A stretch of DNA of 64,000 bases, from positions 11,771 through 75,770 of the forward strand of contig JAVBOY010000021.1 of assembly GCA_031550085.1 (NCBI GenBank). Direction: 5' to 3'. The number at the start of each line of letters is the position of its first letter. Position 1 is the stretch's first letter. This document shows, one piece after another, positions 53,784-63,202 of this stretch. A program made the position numbers and the translations under genes. The notes under the pieces are model-generated. The model was not told the origin of the DNA and did not search any database. It was given only the letters and a program-made list of their open reading frames with translations. Source of the stretch: UBA4417 sp031550085 (GTDB lineage: Bacteria; Bacteroidota; Bacteroidia; Bacteroidales; UBA4417).

Positions 53784-55538
53784 ATGACTGACAAACGAAA
53801 AAATATTAAGTACAACAGCATCATCGGGCTTATCGTGGCATTCGCCATTATCGCTGTGGTAAATCTGATTTCAACTTATTTGTTTCATCGTTTCGACCTC
53901 ACCAGCGAAAAGCGTTATTCGCTGGTGACTCCGACCAAACGGATGCTCCGCGATCTGGATGATATCGCTTATTTCAAAGTTTATCTGGACGGCGATTTTC
54001 CGGCGGGGTTCAAGCGGTTGCGTAATGAAACCAAACAAATGCTGGATGAATTCCGGGCTTATAGCGATAACGTTCAATTCGAATTTATCAATCCTTCGGC
54101 GGCTTCGGATCCCAAAGAACGGGAAGAAATGTACCGGCGTTTGATTGAATCCGGGCTGAATCCTACCAATATTCAAACAAAGAATGAAGGGGAAATGAGC
54201 CGCAAGCTTATTTTTCCCGGAGCTATTTTAACTTACAAAGGAAAAGATTATCCCATCGAATTGTTGAAACAGCAAGCCGGAGTTCCTTCAAACCAGGTGT
54301 TGAACAATTCCATCGAAGCGTTGGAATACACCCTGGCCTCCGCACTGAAAATTTCGCAAAAAGCAATCAAACCCAAAGTCGCATTTATCGCAGGCCACGG
54401 CGAATTGGACGGATTTCCCATTGCCGATATTGTCAGCAAACTTCGTCCGTTTTACGATGTGGAACAAGTACGGATCGACGGGCAAATCTCAAGCCTGACC
54501 AAACACTCGCCCGATCCTACAGACAGCACAAAATACGGATATTCAAACAAATACAAAACCATTGTGATTGCAAAGCCTGATTCGACGTTCTCGGAAAAGG
54601 ATAAGTTTATCATCGACCAGTTTATCATGCACGGCGGAAACGCCCTGTTCCTGATCGATCCGGTTTATGCTTCGATGGACAGTGTGGCAAAGCAAAATCA
54701 AACGTTGGGAGTTGCCAACAACATCAACATGGACGATTTCTTTTTCAATTACGGGGTGAAATTGAAACCGAATTTGATCTTGGACTTAAATTGCATGCAG
54801 ATTCCCATTGTGACAGGGCAGACTTCGGAAGGGAAACCCCAGTTTGAAATGATGCCCTGGTATTTTTTCCCACTCATCCTTTCCACTTCCGACCATCCCA
54901 TTTCGCGGAATCTGAATGCCATCAAAACCGAATTTATCAGCAGCCTCGAAAGCATTGAAAGGCCTAATAGTACAAACACCATTTTGTTGACATCTTCGCC
55001 CTATTCGCGGATCATGAACACCCCGGCATTGATTTCCCTCGACATGATGAATCAAAAGCCGGACCTAAAACAATATAGTACGCCTAATTTGCCGGTTGCC
55101 GTATTGATCGAAGGAACGCTGACTTCCCTGTTCAAAAACAGGGTAACTCCCGACCTGGAGGAGGCCTCCGAAATCGGCTTTCAAGAAGAAAGCCGCCCGG
55201 CCAAACTTATTGTAGTTTCCGACGGCGATATTATTAAAAATCAGGTGCGAAGCTCGGCGCAGGGCATGATGCCGTTTCCGTTGGGTTATGACCAATATAC
55301 CGGGGTGATGTTCGGAAACCGCGACTTTATCCTGAACTGTTTGAATTATTTATCGGACGACTCAGGGCTTTTGGCTGTACGCTCGAGGAGAATAGAAATC
55401 CGTATGCTGGACCTTGCGCTGGTTACGGACGAAAAACTGAAATGGCAACTGATCAATGTATGCGTGCCTATTGGCTGTATCTTGATTATCGGGTTGGCTT
55501 TCGGTTTTTACCGGAAACAAAAATACGGAAGGAAATAA
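53784..55538 (+). CDS. gldG: GldG-like ABC transporter accessory protein
   Basis: The 584-residue protein has an N-terminal membrane segment (IIGLIVAFAIIAVVNLISTYLF), a large periplasmic ABC_transp_aux domain (VKVYLDGDFPAGFKRLRNET-like start, AFIAGHGELDGF, LIDPVYASMD, VVSDGDIIKN), and a C-terminal membrane segment followed by a basic tail. This is the GldG layout. It follows gldF after 68 bases. In Flavobacterium the protein is essential for gliding; the function in Bacteroidales is not established. Confidence 0.9.
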   Translation: MTDKRKNIKYNSIIGLIVAFAIIAVVNLISTYLFHRFDLTSEKRYSLVTPTKRMLRDLDDIAYFKVYLDGDFPAGFKRLRNETKQMLDEFRAYSDNVQFEFINPSAASDPKEREEMYRRLIESGLNPTNIQTKNEGEMSRKLIFPGAILTYKGKDYPIELLKQQAGVPSNQVLNNSIEALEYTLASALKISQKAIKPKVAFIAGHGELDGFPIADIVSKLRPFYDVEQVRIDGQISSLTKHSPDPTDSTKYGYSNKYKTIVIAKPDSTFSEKDKFIIDQFIMHGGNALFLIDPVYASMDSVAKQNQTLGVANNINMDDFFFNYGVKLKPNLILDLNCMQIPIVTGQTSEGKPQFEMMPWYFFPLILSTSDHPISRNLNAIKTEFISSLESIERPNSTNTILLTSSPYSRIMNTPALISLDMMNQKPDLKQYSTPNLPVAVLIEGTLTSLFKNRVTPDLEEASEIGFQEESRPAKLIVVSDGDIIKNQVRSSAQGMMPFPLGYDQYTGVMFGNRDFILNCLNYLSDDSGLLAVRSRRIEIRMLDLALVTDEKLKWQLINVCVPIGCILIIGLAFGFYRKQKYGRK

Positions 55539-55673
55539 ATGCTTCGCATGGTCGCTGCATTCGTAAAAATGAATTAAAAAGAGCCTTCTTGATTGTTATA
55601 GCTGAATTGCTGGTACAATTTTAATTGAACACGATCATTACAAAACCTTTTTTGACAAAAAGTAAGAAATCGC

Positions 55674-56759
55674 ATGAAAAAAAACCGCATTATCTTTATT
55701 ATCCTGGGCATTTTAGTTGTATTGGCTGCCGCCTTAATCATCCAAAAGAATTATTCAGGCCGGGAACCGGAAGACCGTCAGTTTTCGGTGTCCGATACGG
55801 CAAGCATCACCAAATTGTTTTTTGCCAACAAAGACAACCGAACGGTCAAATTAACGCGCCAACCTAACGGTTTCTGGATTTTGAACGATCAATATCCGGC
55901 CATGACCCAGGTCGTGGATGGGATGTTGGCAACCTTGCAGGATATCCGGGTAAAATCTCCGGTTGCAAAATCTGCACGGAACAACATGGTAAAGCTGTTA
56001 GCCTCTTCGTCCATAAAAACGGAGGTTTACCAAAAAGCATACCGGATCGATTTTTGGAACCTGAAACTCTTTCCTTATGAAAAACGCACAAAGGTTTTTT
56101 ATGTGGGCGAGCCAACCATGGATAACATCGGCACTTGCATGCTGATGGAAGGAAGCGAAACACCTTATGTTGTATATATCCCGTCATTCCGGGGATTTGT
56201 TGCCGCACGGTTTTCATGCGACCCCTTTTCGTGGCGCTCCCGGAATATTTTCAGCACCAAACTGCCGGATATAAAAAGCATAAAAGTCGAATTCGGCGAC
56301 AATCCCGAATGGTCGTACGAAATTGAAAATAGCAACGAGCGGGGCCTTGCTTTAATTCCCTTATCGACCCGCCAACCGTTGGCAGATTTCGATACGGTGA
56401 AAGTGGTCAATTTCCTCGGTTTTTTCAAAAACATCAACTTTGAAACGTTTACGGGAGAAATGTTTACCCCGCAACAAAAAGATTCCATTACAAGCCCCCG
56501 TCCGTCCTACATCATCACGCTTACCGATAAATTAGGCAAGGTGCAAGTCGTAAAGGCCTGGAGGCAACGTTTACCGGCCGGAACCATTGACGAAACGGGC
56601 AGAGAACTCGAATACGACCCCGACCACATGTATGCCTTGGTTGAAAACGGGAAAGAACTCGTTAGTATTCAATACTATGTATTCGATAATATTACCCGTC
56701 CCTTGCCTTGGCTTTTGGACAAATCAAGGCCCAAACCCATGTTTGAAGAAATCAAGTAA
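55674..56759 (+). CDS. DUF4340-domain membrane-anchored protein
   Basis: The 361-residue protein has a single N-terminal membrane helix (IIFIILGILVVLAAALII) and a periplasmic DUF4340 domain: FSVSDTASITKLFFANKD, WILNDQYPAMTQVVDGML, then VVKAWRQRLPAGTIDETGR near the end. DUF4340 proteins often follow Gld-type ABC-2 genes. Distance from gldG is 135 bases. The role is unknown; a periplasmic part of the same transporter is likely by position. Confidence 0.82.
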   Translation: MKKNRIIFIILGILVVLAAALIIQKNYSGREPEDRQFSVSDTASITKLFFANKDNRTVKLTRQPNGFWILNDQYPAMTQVVDGMLATLQDIRVKSPVAKSARNNMVKLLASSSIKTEVYQKAYRIDFWNLKLFPYEKRTKVFYVGEPTMDNIGTCMLMEGSETPYVVYIPSFRGFVAARFSCDPFSWRSRNIFSTKLPDIKSIKVEFGDNPEWSYEIENSNERGLALIPLSTRQPLADFDTVKVVNFLGFFKNINFETFTGEMFTPQQKDSITSPRPSYIITLTDKLGKVQVVKAWRQRLPAGTIDETGRELEYDPDHMYALVENGKELVSIQYYVFDNITRPLPWLLDKSRPKPMFEEIK

Positions 56760-56839
56760 GCATTTTGGCATCAGTGTGATCCAAGATGTTGTCTGAAAAA
56801 CCGGCCTCAGGATCGTTATTTTAAAAAATTTTGAAACAA

Positions 56840-57394
56840 ATGAAATTTTCAGCCCCTTTGTTTGTTTTGTTTTTGCTGTTGGCATCGTGCCATTCGAAAA
56901 ATGCGTCGAAACAACAGTTGGTTACGGAACGGATTCAGTATGACGTCCCCATTTCGACTCATGATCCCGAACTGGATTGGTGGGTACGGAATATAGAAGG
57001 CTCCAAACGCGAAACGTTTGTCAAACAGATTGTTTCGGCTGTGGAAGATGGAAAGGTAAAAGCATATGATTTCTTTACCAACAGCGAATTTACGAAAGAA
57101 GAGATCAAAAATATGCTCTGTAAAGTCGATACGCTCACGGTGGAACGGTTTGACGGGACACTGGTCGATACGGCCGTAAAAAAGGAATTACAGCTAAAAG
57201 ATATTTGCCGCATGCGATTTTTAGAAGAATGGTCAATCAATCCCAAAACGTTGGAAATGCAAAAGCGCGTCCTCGGCATCTGCCCGATTGCCGAAAAACG
57301 GGCAGAAAACGATAGCATTCTGGGGTACCAGCCCTTATTCTGGGTCTTTTTCGATGCCGAATATCCCAACAAGTTAAAACTCTCCAACCAATAA
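56840..57394 (+). CDS. Lipoprotein of unknown function
   Basis: The start at ATG 56840 (MKFSAPLFVLFLLLASCHSKN) gives 184 residues with a lipoprotein signal (LLASC, Cys near residue 17). The rest is mixed alpha/beta with a pattern I do not recognise (VDTLTVERFDGTLVDTA, MRFLEEWSINPKTLEMQKRV, IAEKRA). It lies downstream of the DUF4340 gene on the same strand and 14 bases before the M16 peptidase gene, suggesting co-transcription. Confidence 0.78.
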   Translation: MKFSAPLFVLFLLLASCHSKNASKQQLVTERIQYDVPISTHDPELDWWVRNIEGSKRETFVKQIVSAVEDGKVKAYDFFTNSEFTKEEIKNMLCKVDTLTVERFDGTLVDTAVKKELQLKDICRMRFLEEWSINPKTLEMQKRVLGICPIAEKRAENDSILGYQPLFWVFFDAEYPNKLKLSNQ

Positions 57395-57408
57395 AAAAAC
57401 CTTCCTTC

Positions 57409-58635
57409 TTGGACTACCAATTTTACCAGTTTCCGAACGGCATCCGCTTAGTGCACCGCCAAACCAAAGGATTGGTAGCACATTGCGGCATTACCGTCAA
57501 TGCCGGCTCCCGCGATGAATTACCCAACGAGCAAGGATTGGCGCATTTAATCGAACATTGTATTTTTAAAGGAACAGCCAAACGAAGCATGTATCAGATC
57601 GTCAGCCGACTCGAAAACGTAGGCGCCGATCTCAACGCTTACACGACCAAGGAAGAGACCTGCGTTTATGCGTCGTTCCTCGCAACCTACTACGAACGCG
57701 CGGTTGAACTTCTCTCCGATGTGTTGTTCCATTCCGTTTTTCCCGAAAAAGAATTGGAAAAGGAAAAAGATGTGGTCATCGACGAACTGAATTCTTACCG
57801 CGACAATCCTTCCGAGTGGATTCTGGATGAATTCGACGAACTCATTTTCCCTAACCACCCGCTGGGGCGTAATACTTTAGGAAACGAGGCTTTTATAAAT
57901 AGTTTCTCCCGCACCCATTTAATTCAATTTATAAACCGGCAATATTTCACCAACCAAATCATCTTCAGTTCGGTAGGGAATATTTCCTTTGAAAAACTAA
58001 TCAAAATCCTCGAAAAACAAATTGGCGAAATCCCTTCTCTATTGGGCGAACCTGTGCGGACAGCGGCCAATTCTTACGTTTCGCGCCACGAAACATTTAC
58101 CCGTCCGGTGAATCAGGCACATGTGATCATGGGAGGTCCGGCCTATCCTTACACCCACAAAAACCGGGTGGGTCTGGCTTTGTTAACCAACCTGTTGGGC
58201 GGCCCCTCCATGAATTCCCGCTTAAACATGATTTTGCGTGAGCGGCGGGGAATTGCTTACAACATCGAAGCGAATTTCAATTCCTTTTCCGACGCCGGAG
58301 AGTTCAGCATCTACATCGGTTGCGATACGGCTCTACACCAAAAAGCGATCAAGCTTATATCGGAAGAGTTGGAAAAAATCGGTGCAAACCCGCTTTCACC
58401 TTCCCAGTTGAAAATAGCCAAAACCCAATTAAAAGGGCAACTGGCGCTCAGCCGCGAATCGGAACAAAGCGAAATGTTTGCCATCGGCAAAAGCATGCTG
58501 GTTTACAACAAAATCGACTCCCTCGAAGAAATCCACCAGCAAATTGATGAAGTATCCCCTGCCCTGTTATTGGACATTGCCCGTGAAATCCTCTCGCCGC
58601 AAAAATTATCTTCCCTGGTGTATCTAAACGCTTAA
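57409..58635 (+). CDS. M16-family zinc peptidase
   Basis: The 408-residue protein has the inverted zinc motif HLIEH near residue 46, followed at the usual distance by KEKDVVIDELNSYRDNP with the third ligand Glu. This is the pitrilysin/processing-peptidase pattern, single N-terminal plus C-terminal halves of about 200 residues. The start is TTG at 57409; the region upstream has no ATG or GTG in frame, and the protein starts well into strand 1 of the fold. No signal peptide is visible, so it is cytosolic or the start is further upstream. Confidence 0.88.
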   Translation: MDYQFYQFPNGIRLVHRQTKGLVAHCGITVNAGSRDELPNEQGLAHLIEHCIFKGTAKRSMYQIVSRLENVGADLNAYTTKEETCVYASFLATYYERAVELLSDVLFHSVFPEKELEKEKDVVIDELNSYRDNPSEWILDEFDELIFPNHPLGRNTLGNEAFINSFSRTHLIQFINRQYFTNQIIFSSVGNISFEKLIKILEKQIGEIPSLLGEPVRTAANSYVSRHETFTRPVNQAHVIMGGPAYPYTHKNRVGLALLTNLLGGPSMNSRLNMILRERRGIAYNIEANFNSFSDAGEFSIYIGCDTALHQKAIKLISEELEKIGANPLSPSQLKIAKTQLKGQLALSRESEQSEMFAIGKSMLVYNKIDSLEEIHQQIDEVSPALLLDIAREILSPQKLSSLVYLNA

Positions 58636-58708
58636 AACAGGGTTTAAAATGCTGAAAGAGTTGCCGAGTTCCAATTAGAATCGCATCCATCGAAATTCAA
58701 AAGGCTTA

Positions 58709-58738
58709 TTGATTTTTAATGGATTCCTTGTACTTTTG
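58709..58738 (+). promoter_or_regulatory. Promoter of the GH92 gene with overlapping palindrome
   Basis: TTG at 58709-58711 and TACTTTTG at 58731-58738 are 19 bases apart, the full consensus. CCTTGT (58726-58731) and ACAAGG (58739-58744) form a 6-base inverted repeat that brackets the -7 box. Confidence 0.75.
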
Positions 58739-58790
58739 ACAAGGTATACATTTACCGGGGAAACCGTTACTCCCTAAATTTTCATACAAC

Positions 58791-61130
58791 ATGAACACCA
58801 TCCGTACCCTAAAACTGGTTGTTATCTGCCTTTTTCTATCTGCAACGATGAAAGCTCAAAAATTGACGGATTACGTCAATCCGTTTGTAGGAACCCAAAG
58901 CATGGGACATACATTTCCCGGCGCCTGCGCTCCGTTCGGCGGGGTGCAACTCAGCCCCGATACCGAAGAAGTGCCGCACAACATCAACGGCATGTATCAA
59001 AAAGACGCATATAACTATTGCGCCGGTTATCAGTACAACGACAAAACCATTGTCGGATTCAGCCATACCCATTTCAACGGAACCGGACATTCCGATTTGG
59101 GCGATATTTTAATTATGCCCACTACCGGAGAACTGCATTTGGATATGGGAAGCGCCGAAAATCCCGGAAGCGGTTACCGTTCGCGGTTTAACCATGCAAC
59201 CGAAAGCGCTTCGCCCGGTTACTATTCGGTACTATTGGACGATTACAAGATAAAAGCCGAGCTTACGGCAACCGAACGGGTGGGCGTGCACAAATACACC
59301 TTCCCCAAAGGAACCGGACACATTATTCTTGATCTGGCTTACGGAATTTACAATTACGACGGCAAAGTATTGATGGCGAACCTTCGGATGGAAGATTCGC
59401 AAACGCTCACAGGGTACCGCATTACGCGCGGTTGGTCGCGGATGAACTACACCTATTTTGCCATTAAATTTTCAAAACCGGTCATAAACTATGGTTGCCG
59501 GAATAAGGAAAACGTGAAATACAAAGGATTCTGGCGCAAGTTCGACATGGAGAAGAATTTTCCCGAAATGTTCGGAACCCAACTGACCGCCTATTTCGAT
59601 TTTGATTTTGCAGAAGGGGAAAGTTTACAAATCGAGGTCGCCTTGTCTGCGGTGGATTGTTTGGGCGCCCTGAATAACCTTAAAGCAGAAGTTGGCACGA
59701 AAACATTTAAAGAAATCAAAGAAGAAACCCAAACCAAATGGGAAAAAGAACTTGGCGTTATTGAACTGGATGCCGACCCCGATACCAAATCGGTATTTTA
59801 CACGGCGCTCTACCGGACGATGATTAATCCCTCGGTATACCAAGATGCAGACGGGCGTTATCGCGGCATCGACCACAACATTCACCAGGCAAAACCGGGG
59901 CAAACCAATTACACGGTTTTTTCCCTTTGGGATACCTTCCGCGCCGAACATCCGCTGATGAACCTCATCAAGCGGCAACGCAGCGAACAATTCGTCAATT
60001 CCATGCTGAACCACTACCAGCAAAGCGTGCACGGCATGCTGCCCGTTTGGTCGCATATGGGAAACGAAAACTGGTGCATGATCGGATACCATGCCGTGTC
60101 GGTGGTTGCCGACGCCGTTGCAAAAGGCATCCCCGTGGATCTGGATCTGGCATTGAAAGCCTGCGTAAGTACTTCGAACGTAAAATACTACGACCAGATC
60201 GGCGATTATCGTCGGTTGGGGTACGTCCCGCTGGAAAAAAGCCAGGTATCGGCTTCCGAGACGTTGGAATATGCCTACGACGATTGGAGCATTTACCAGC
60301 TGGCTCAAAAATCGGAAAACAAGGCCCTGGCAGAAGAATACAAATCCAAATCGTTGAATTACAAAAATATTTTTGACCCAAGCATCGGCTTTGCCCGGCC
60401 CAAACAAGAAAACGGCAATTTCCAGGAGAACTTTGATTTGCTCGATACCCACGGACAAGGCTTTATTGAAGGCAATTCGTGGAATTATTCGTTCTTTGTT
60501 CCCCACGATGTCAACGGATTAATAGCTCAAATGGGCGGTGACAAGCAATTTGTGCAACGGTTGGATTCGCTGTTTACCATGCATCTGCCTGCCCAATACT
60601 TTGAAAACACCGAAGATATTAACGAAGAAGGGTTGATGGGCAATTATGTGCACGGCAACGAGCCCAGCCATCACGTCGCCTATTTGTACAATTGGACTTC
60701 GCAGCCCTGGAAAACCCAATATTGGGTTCGCGAAATCATGCGCAGAATGTATCGCAACAAACCCGACGGACTTTGCGGCAATGATGATTGCGGGCAAATG
60801 TCGGCATGGTATGTGTTTTCGGCGCTGGGATTTTATCCCGTTTGTCCCGGTTCCACGCAGTATGTGCTGGGTTCGCCCAATGCGCCGTCCACAACCATCC
60901 ACCTGGAAAACGGCAACATATTTTCGATCAAAGCTCGTGCGTTCGATCCGAAAAACGTGTATGTAAAATCGGTAACCCTCAACGGAAAACCTTACACCAA
61001 AGCTTTTATCGAACACGAAGAGATCCTGAAAGGCGGCGAGCTGGTATTTGAAATGAGCGACAAACCCAATAAGAAGAGAACATTTACCGAAGCCGGCAAA
61101 CCGTATTCTTTCTCAAAAACCAATCCATAA
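58791..61130 (+). CDS. GH92 alpha-mannosidase, exported
   Basis: The 779-residue protein has a signal peptide (VVICLFLSATMKAQ) and the GH92 layout: TDYVNPFVGTQSMGHTFPGA and PFGGVQLSPDT at the start, GFSHTHFNGTGHSD, and the catalytic-domain stretches YTVFSLWDTFRAEHPL, WSHMGNENWCMIGYHAVSV, and GNEPSHHVAYLYNW near residue 620, where a calcium ligand and the general acid lie, then CGNDDCGQMSAWYVFSALG. Members remove alpha-mannose, mostly alpha-1,2, from N-glycans or yeast mannan. The substrate here cannot be told. The following metallopeptidase gene overlaps its stop by one base. Confidence 0.94.
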   Translation: MNTIRTLKLVVICLFLSATMKAQKLTDYVNPFVGTQSMGHTFPGACAPFGGVQLSPDTEEVPHNINGMYQKDAYNYCAGYQYNDKTIVGFSHTHFNGTGHSDLGDILIMPTTGELHLDMGSAENPGSGYRSRFNHATESASPGYYSVLLDDYKIKAELTATERVGVHKYTFPKGTGHIILDLAYGIYNYDGKVLMANLRMEDSQTLTGYRITRGWSRMNYTYFAIKFSKPVINYGCRNKENVKYKGFWRKFDMEKNFPEMFGTQLTAYFDFDFAEGESLQIEVALSAVDCLGALNNLKAEVGTKTFKEIKEETQTKWEKELGVIELDADPDTKSVFYTALYRTMINPSVYQDADGRYRGIDHNIHQAKPGQTNYTVFSLWDTFRAEHPLMNLIKRQRSEQFVNSMLNHYQQSVHGMLPVWSHMGNENWCMIGYHAVSVVADAVAKGIPVDLDLALKACVSTSNVKYYDQIGDYRRLGYVPLEKSQVSASETLEYAYDDWSIYQLAQKSENKALAEEYKSKSLNYKNIFDPSIGFARPKQENGNFQENFDLLDTHGQGFIEGNSWNYSFFVPHDVNGLIAQMGGDKQFVQRLDSLFTMHLPAQYFENTEDINEEGLMGNYVHGNEPSHHVAYLYNWTSQPWKTQYWVREIMRRMYRNKPDGLCGNDDCGQMSAWYVFSALGFYPVCPGSTQYVLGSPNAPSTTIHLENGNIFSIKARAFDPKNVYVKSVTLNGKPYTKAFIEHEEILKGGELVFEMSDKPNKKRTFTEAGKPYSFSKTNP

Positions 61131-61933
61131 TGTTTCGTAAAACCGTCGTTTTTGTCATTTTAATCTTATTCCCGTTTTCCGTTTCCGTTGCCCAAAAGAA
61201 AAATGGAAGCTGGATCGCTCCCGACTGGAAAAATTTTGTCTATCCGCAAGTAAAATTTACAAACAAAGCCAAAGGAACGCAAGGGGCTGCCATCTACAAC
61301 CGCTTAATTCCCAATCCCGAGGCCTTTATCCGGCAACACGCTTTGCTGGTTGCCCAAACGTTGTACTGGACGGCCTGCGATTCCATGCCGGGGATCAAAA
61401 GAATCCATTACAGCCTGGAAGACATCGACGGCATATCGGCCAAAGACGGCGCTCCACCGGCCATTGATATTTTTTACAGCTCGCGCTGGGTCGAAAAATC
61501 CAATATCGGCAACAACGATGCAAAAGTGCTTTACGAAACGCGCGGAGTATTATTCCACGAGCTGACGCATGGATACCAGCTCGAACCGCAAGGAATCGGC
61601 GGCTATGTGCAGGGAACCGAATTTTGGGCCTATATCGAAGGCATGGCCGATGCCGTCCGGTATCAAAACGGATTTTTTCCGGTAAGCAACCGTAAAGCCG
61701 GCGGACATTGGATGGATGGGTACCAAACCACCGGCTTTTTCTTGCAATGGCTCACCTGCAAAGACCCGGATTTTCTCCGGAAGTTCAACCGGTCTACCTG
61801 CGAGATCATTCCCTGGAGTTTTGACAAGGCAATGAAACATATTTTCGGCGAAAGCCAGGGTGTCGAAGCATTGTGGAACGAGTACCAGGATTTTTTAGAG
61901 CGGAACCAACAATCCGGTTCCTCAAAGAACTGA
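61130..61933 (+). CDS. Basic-secretory-protein-type metallopeptidase
   Basis: The 267-residue protein has a signal peptide (VFVILILFPFSVSVAQ) and the BSP fold pattern: WIAPDWKNFVYPQVKFTN-like start, LFHELTHGYQLEPQG near residue 145 (HExxH zinc site), then GYVQGTEFWAYIEGMADAVRY, where the third ligand Glu/Asp probably lies. Basic secretory proteins of plants and bacteria are zinc-binding and thought to be peptidases. The ATG overlaps the stop codon of the GH92 gene (TAATG), so it is translationally coupled to the mannosidase and may act on the same glycoprotein. Confidence 0.85.
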   Translation: MFRKTVVFVILILFPFSVSVAQKKNGSWIAPDWKNFVYPQVKFTNKAKGTQGAAIYNRLIPNPEAFIRQHALLVAQTLYWTACDSMPGIKRIHYSLEDIDGISAKDGAPPAIDIFYSSRWVEKSNIGNNDAKVLYETRGVLFHELTHGYQLEPQGIGGYVQGTEFWAYIEGMADAVRYQNGFFPVSNRKAGGHWMDGYQTTGFFLQWLTCKDPDFLRKFNRSTCEIIPWSFDKAMKHIFGESQGVEALWNEYQDFLERNQQSGSSKN

Positions 61934-62014
61934 TTTTTAAACAAAGTATATTTCTGCAAGCAGCCCTAACAAAACGCGATCGTCCCGGTTGTGTATATCT
62001 AATACTTAAAAACT

Positions 62015-62533
62015 ATGTTAGATAATTTAATGGACATCGTAAAAGGGTTTTCGCAAAAGGCCGTATCCGAAAACGCCTCCATTCCGGACGATCAAAAAGC
62101 AGCGGCCAGTCATTCGCTTTCCACATCGGTGGTTGAGGGACTGAAAGACCAGGTTGCACAAGGCAATTTAACGGATTTGTTCGATATTTTTTCGAAAAAA
62201 GAAACGGCAACCGGCAACCCGGCCCTAACGGGTATCCAATCATCGGCTCAAGCAGCTCTTTCGCAATCAACGGGCATTTCCGGCGGGAATGTTTCGTCGA
62301 TGGTGACCCATGTACTGGGCATGCTGGGCAAAAAAGCCGGAGATCCGAACGACCAGGGGCTGGATTTCAACGGGCTGTTCGGTTCGCTCAGCGGCGGAAA
62401 ATTGGGCGGCATCGACCTGAACAACGCCATGAGCCGGCTGGATGATGATCACGACGGATTCGGCCTGGATGATGTAAGCCGCTTGTTTTCAGGAGGAAAT
62501 ATTTTAGGAAAACTAAAAGGGCTGTTTGGCTAA
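62015..62533 (+). CDS. Small acidic DUF937-like protein with EF-hand-like loop
   Basis: The 172-residue protein starts MLDNLMDIVKGFSQKAV, with Gly/Ser/Asn-rich linkers and hydrophobic helices of the kind seen in DUF937-like proteins (VTHVLGMLGKK, FNGLFGSLSGG). Near the C-terminus LDDDHDGFGLDD resembles a Ca-binding loop with D-x-D-x-DG, but position 12 is Val instead of Glu. There is no signal peptide. It has no obvious partner. The role is unknown. Confidence 0.65.
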   Translation: MLDNLMDIVKGFSQKAVSENASIPDDQKAAASHSLSTSVVEGLKDQVAQGNLTDLFDIFSKKETATGNPALTGIQSSAQAALSQSTGISGGNVSSMVTHVLGMLGKKAGDPNDQGLDFNGLFGSLSGGKLGGIDLNNAMSRLDDDHDGFGLDDVSRLFSGGNILGKLKGLFG

Positions 62534-62543
62534 CAAAAAAAAC

Positions 62544-62590
62544 GGGGCTGTTCGGGTTTTTGGACAGCCCCATTTTTATTTAACAAGGGA
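62544..62590 (+). terminator. Rho-independent terminator
   Basis: GGGGCTGT (62544-62551) pairs with ACAGCCCC (62574-62581), followed by ATTTTTATTT. It ends the transcript of the preceding small gene. Confidence 0.85.
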
Positions 62591-62650
62591 TACTTGGGTT
62601 AATATGTAGAATCACAACCTCCCTTCGCAGGGAAATCGATCCGGAAGTTA

Positions 62651-62860
62651 CTATTGATCCTCCATCGGGCAGGAACTATATCCCAAAAAGGTATAAAGCG
62701 GGCAAAAACTCATGCCGCTGGTTAATACCAAACTTCCTGCCAAAGTCATGGATAAAATTCCCCAGACACCGGTTGCAATGTCTGTTAAAAATAAAAAAGC
62801 GAATAGAGCGGCGAGGGTCAATCGCAATACCTTGTCCAGTGTGCCAACATTCGGTTTCAT
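62651..62860 (-). CDS. DUF2892 small membrane protein
   Basis: The start at ATG 62860 (MKPNVGTLDKVLRLTLAALF) gives 69 residues; the frame is open further upstream but composition there is unlike coding sequence. The YgaP/DUF2892 pattern is clear: VGTLDKVLRLTLA, two membrane helices, GSLVLTSGMSFCPLYTFLGYSSCP. The role of the family is unknown; related domains are fused to rhodanese modules. The two Cys residues in FCPLYTFLGYSSC are typical. Confidence 0.85.
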   Translation of the reverse strand: MKPNVGTLDKVLRLTLAALFAFLFLTDIATGVWGILSMTLAGSLVLTSGMSFCPLYTFLGYSSCPMEDQ

Positions 62861-63202
62861 AAATGGAGACTGTTGTAATGTGTAATCTGTATAATTTGGT
62901 GAAGATTTTATGGAAAAACAACCGAAACCTTCATTTGGTTCAAACGATTCTAAATTTTCTGTCCGAATTAACAATTCTGTAACACAAGAGCTGCTTTTGC
63001 AGCTTAGGAAATCCAGAAAGCTATTTTTACGCCTTAACTTTGTGTGCGAACAAAGTTAGAAACTCCAAAAAGCGGGCAATGACGAGCGGATCAAAATGCG
63101 TTTTTTGCCTTCCGTCAGCATCTGCGAGTAATTAGCGAAAGCGCATTTTGCGCCGGCTGCAATCCTGACCTCTTCCAAATAGTTTCCCGGATGCCCCCCT
63201 TC
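62861..63202. other. Intergenic gap with hairpin at 63036-63057
   Basis: The gap between the DUF2892 start and the tandem repeat has a 22-base hairpin, AACTTTGT and ACAAAGTT around GTGCGA, at 63036-63057. An open minus-strand frame from 63256 to 63056 has no supported start and may be part of a dispersed intergenic repeat. No gene is called. Confidence 0.5.

Noticed and set aside
59625..60506. Minus-strand open frame of 293 codons inside the GH92 gene
   Set aside because: It is a shadow of the mannosidase reading frame; no promoter and no family features.
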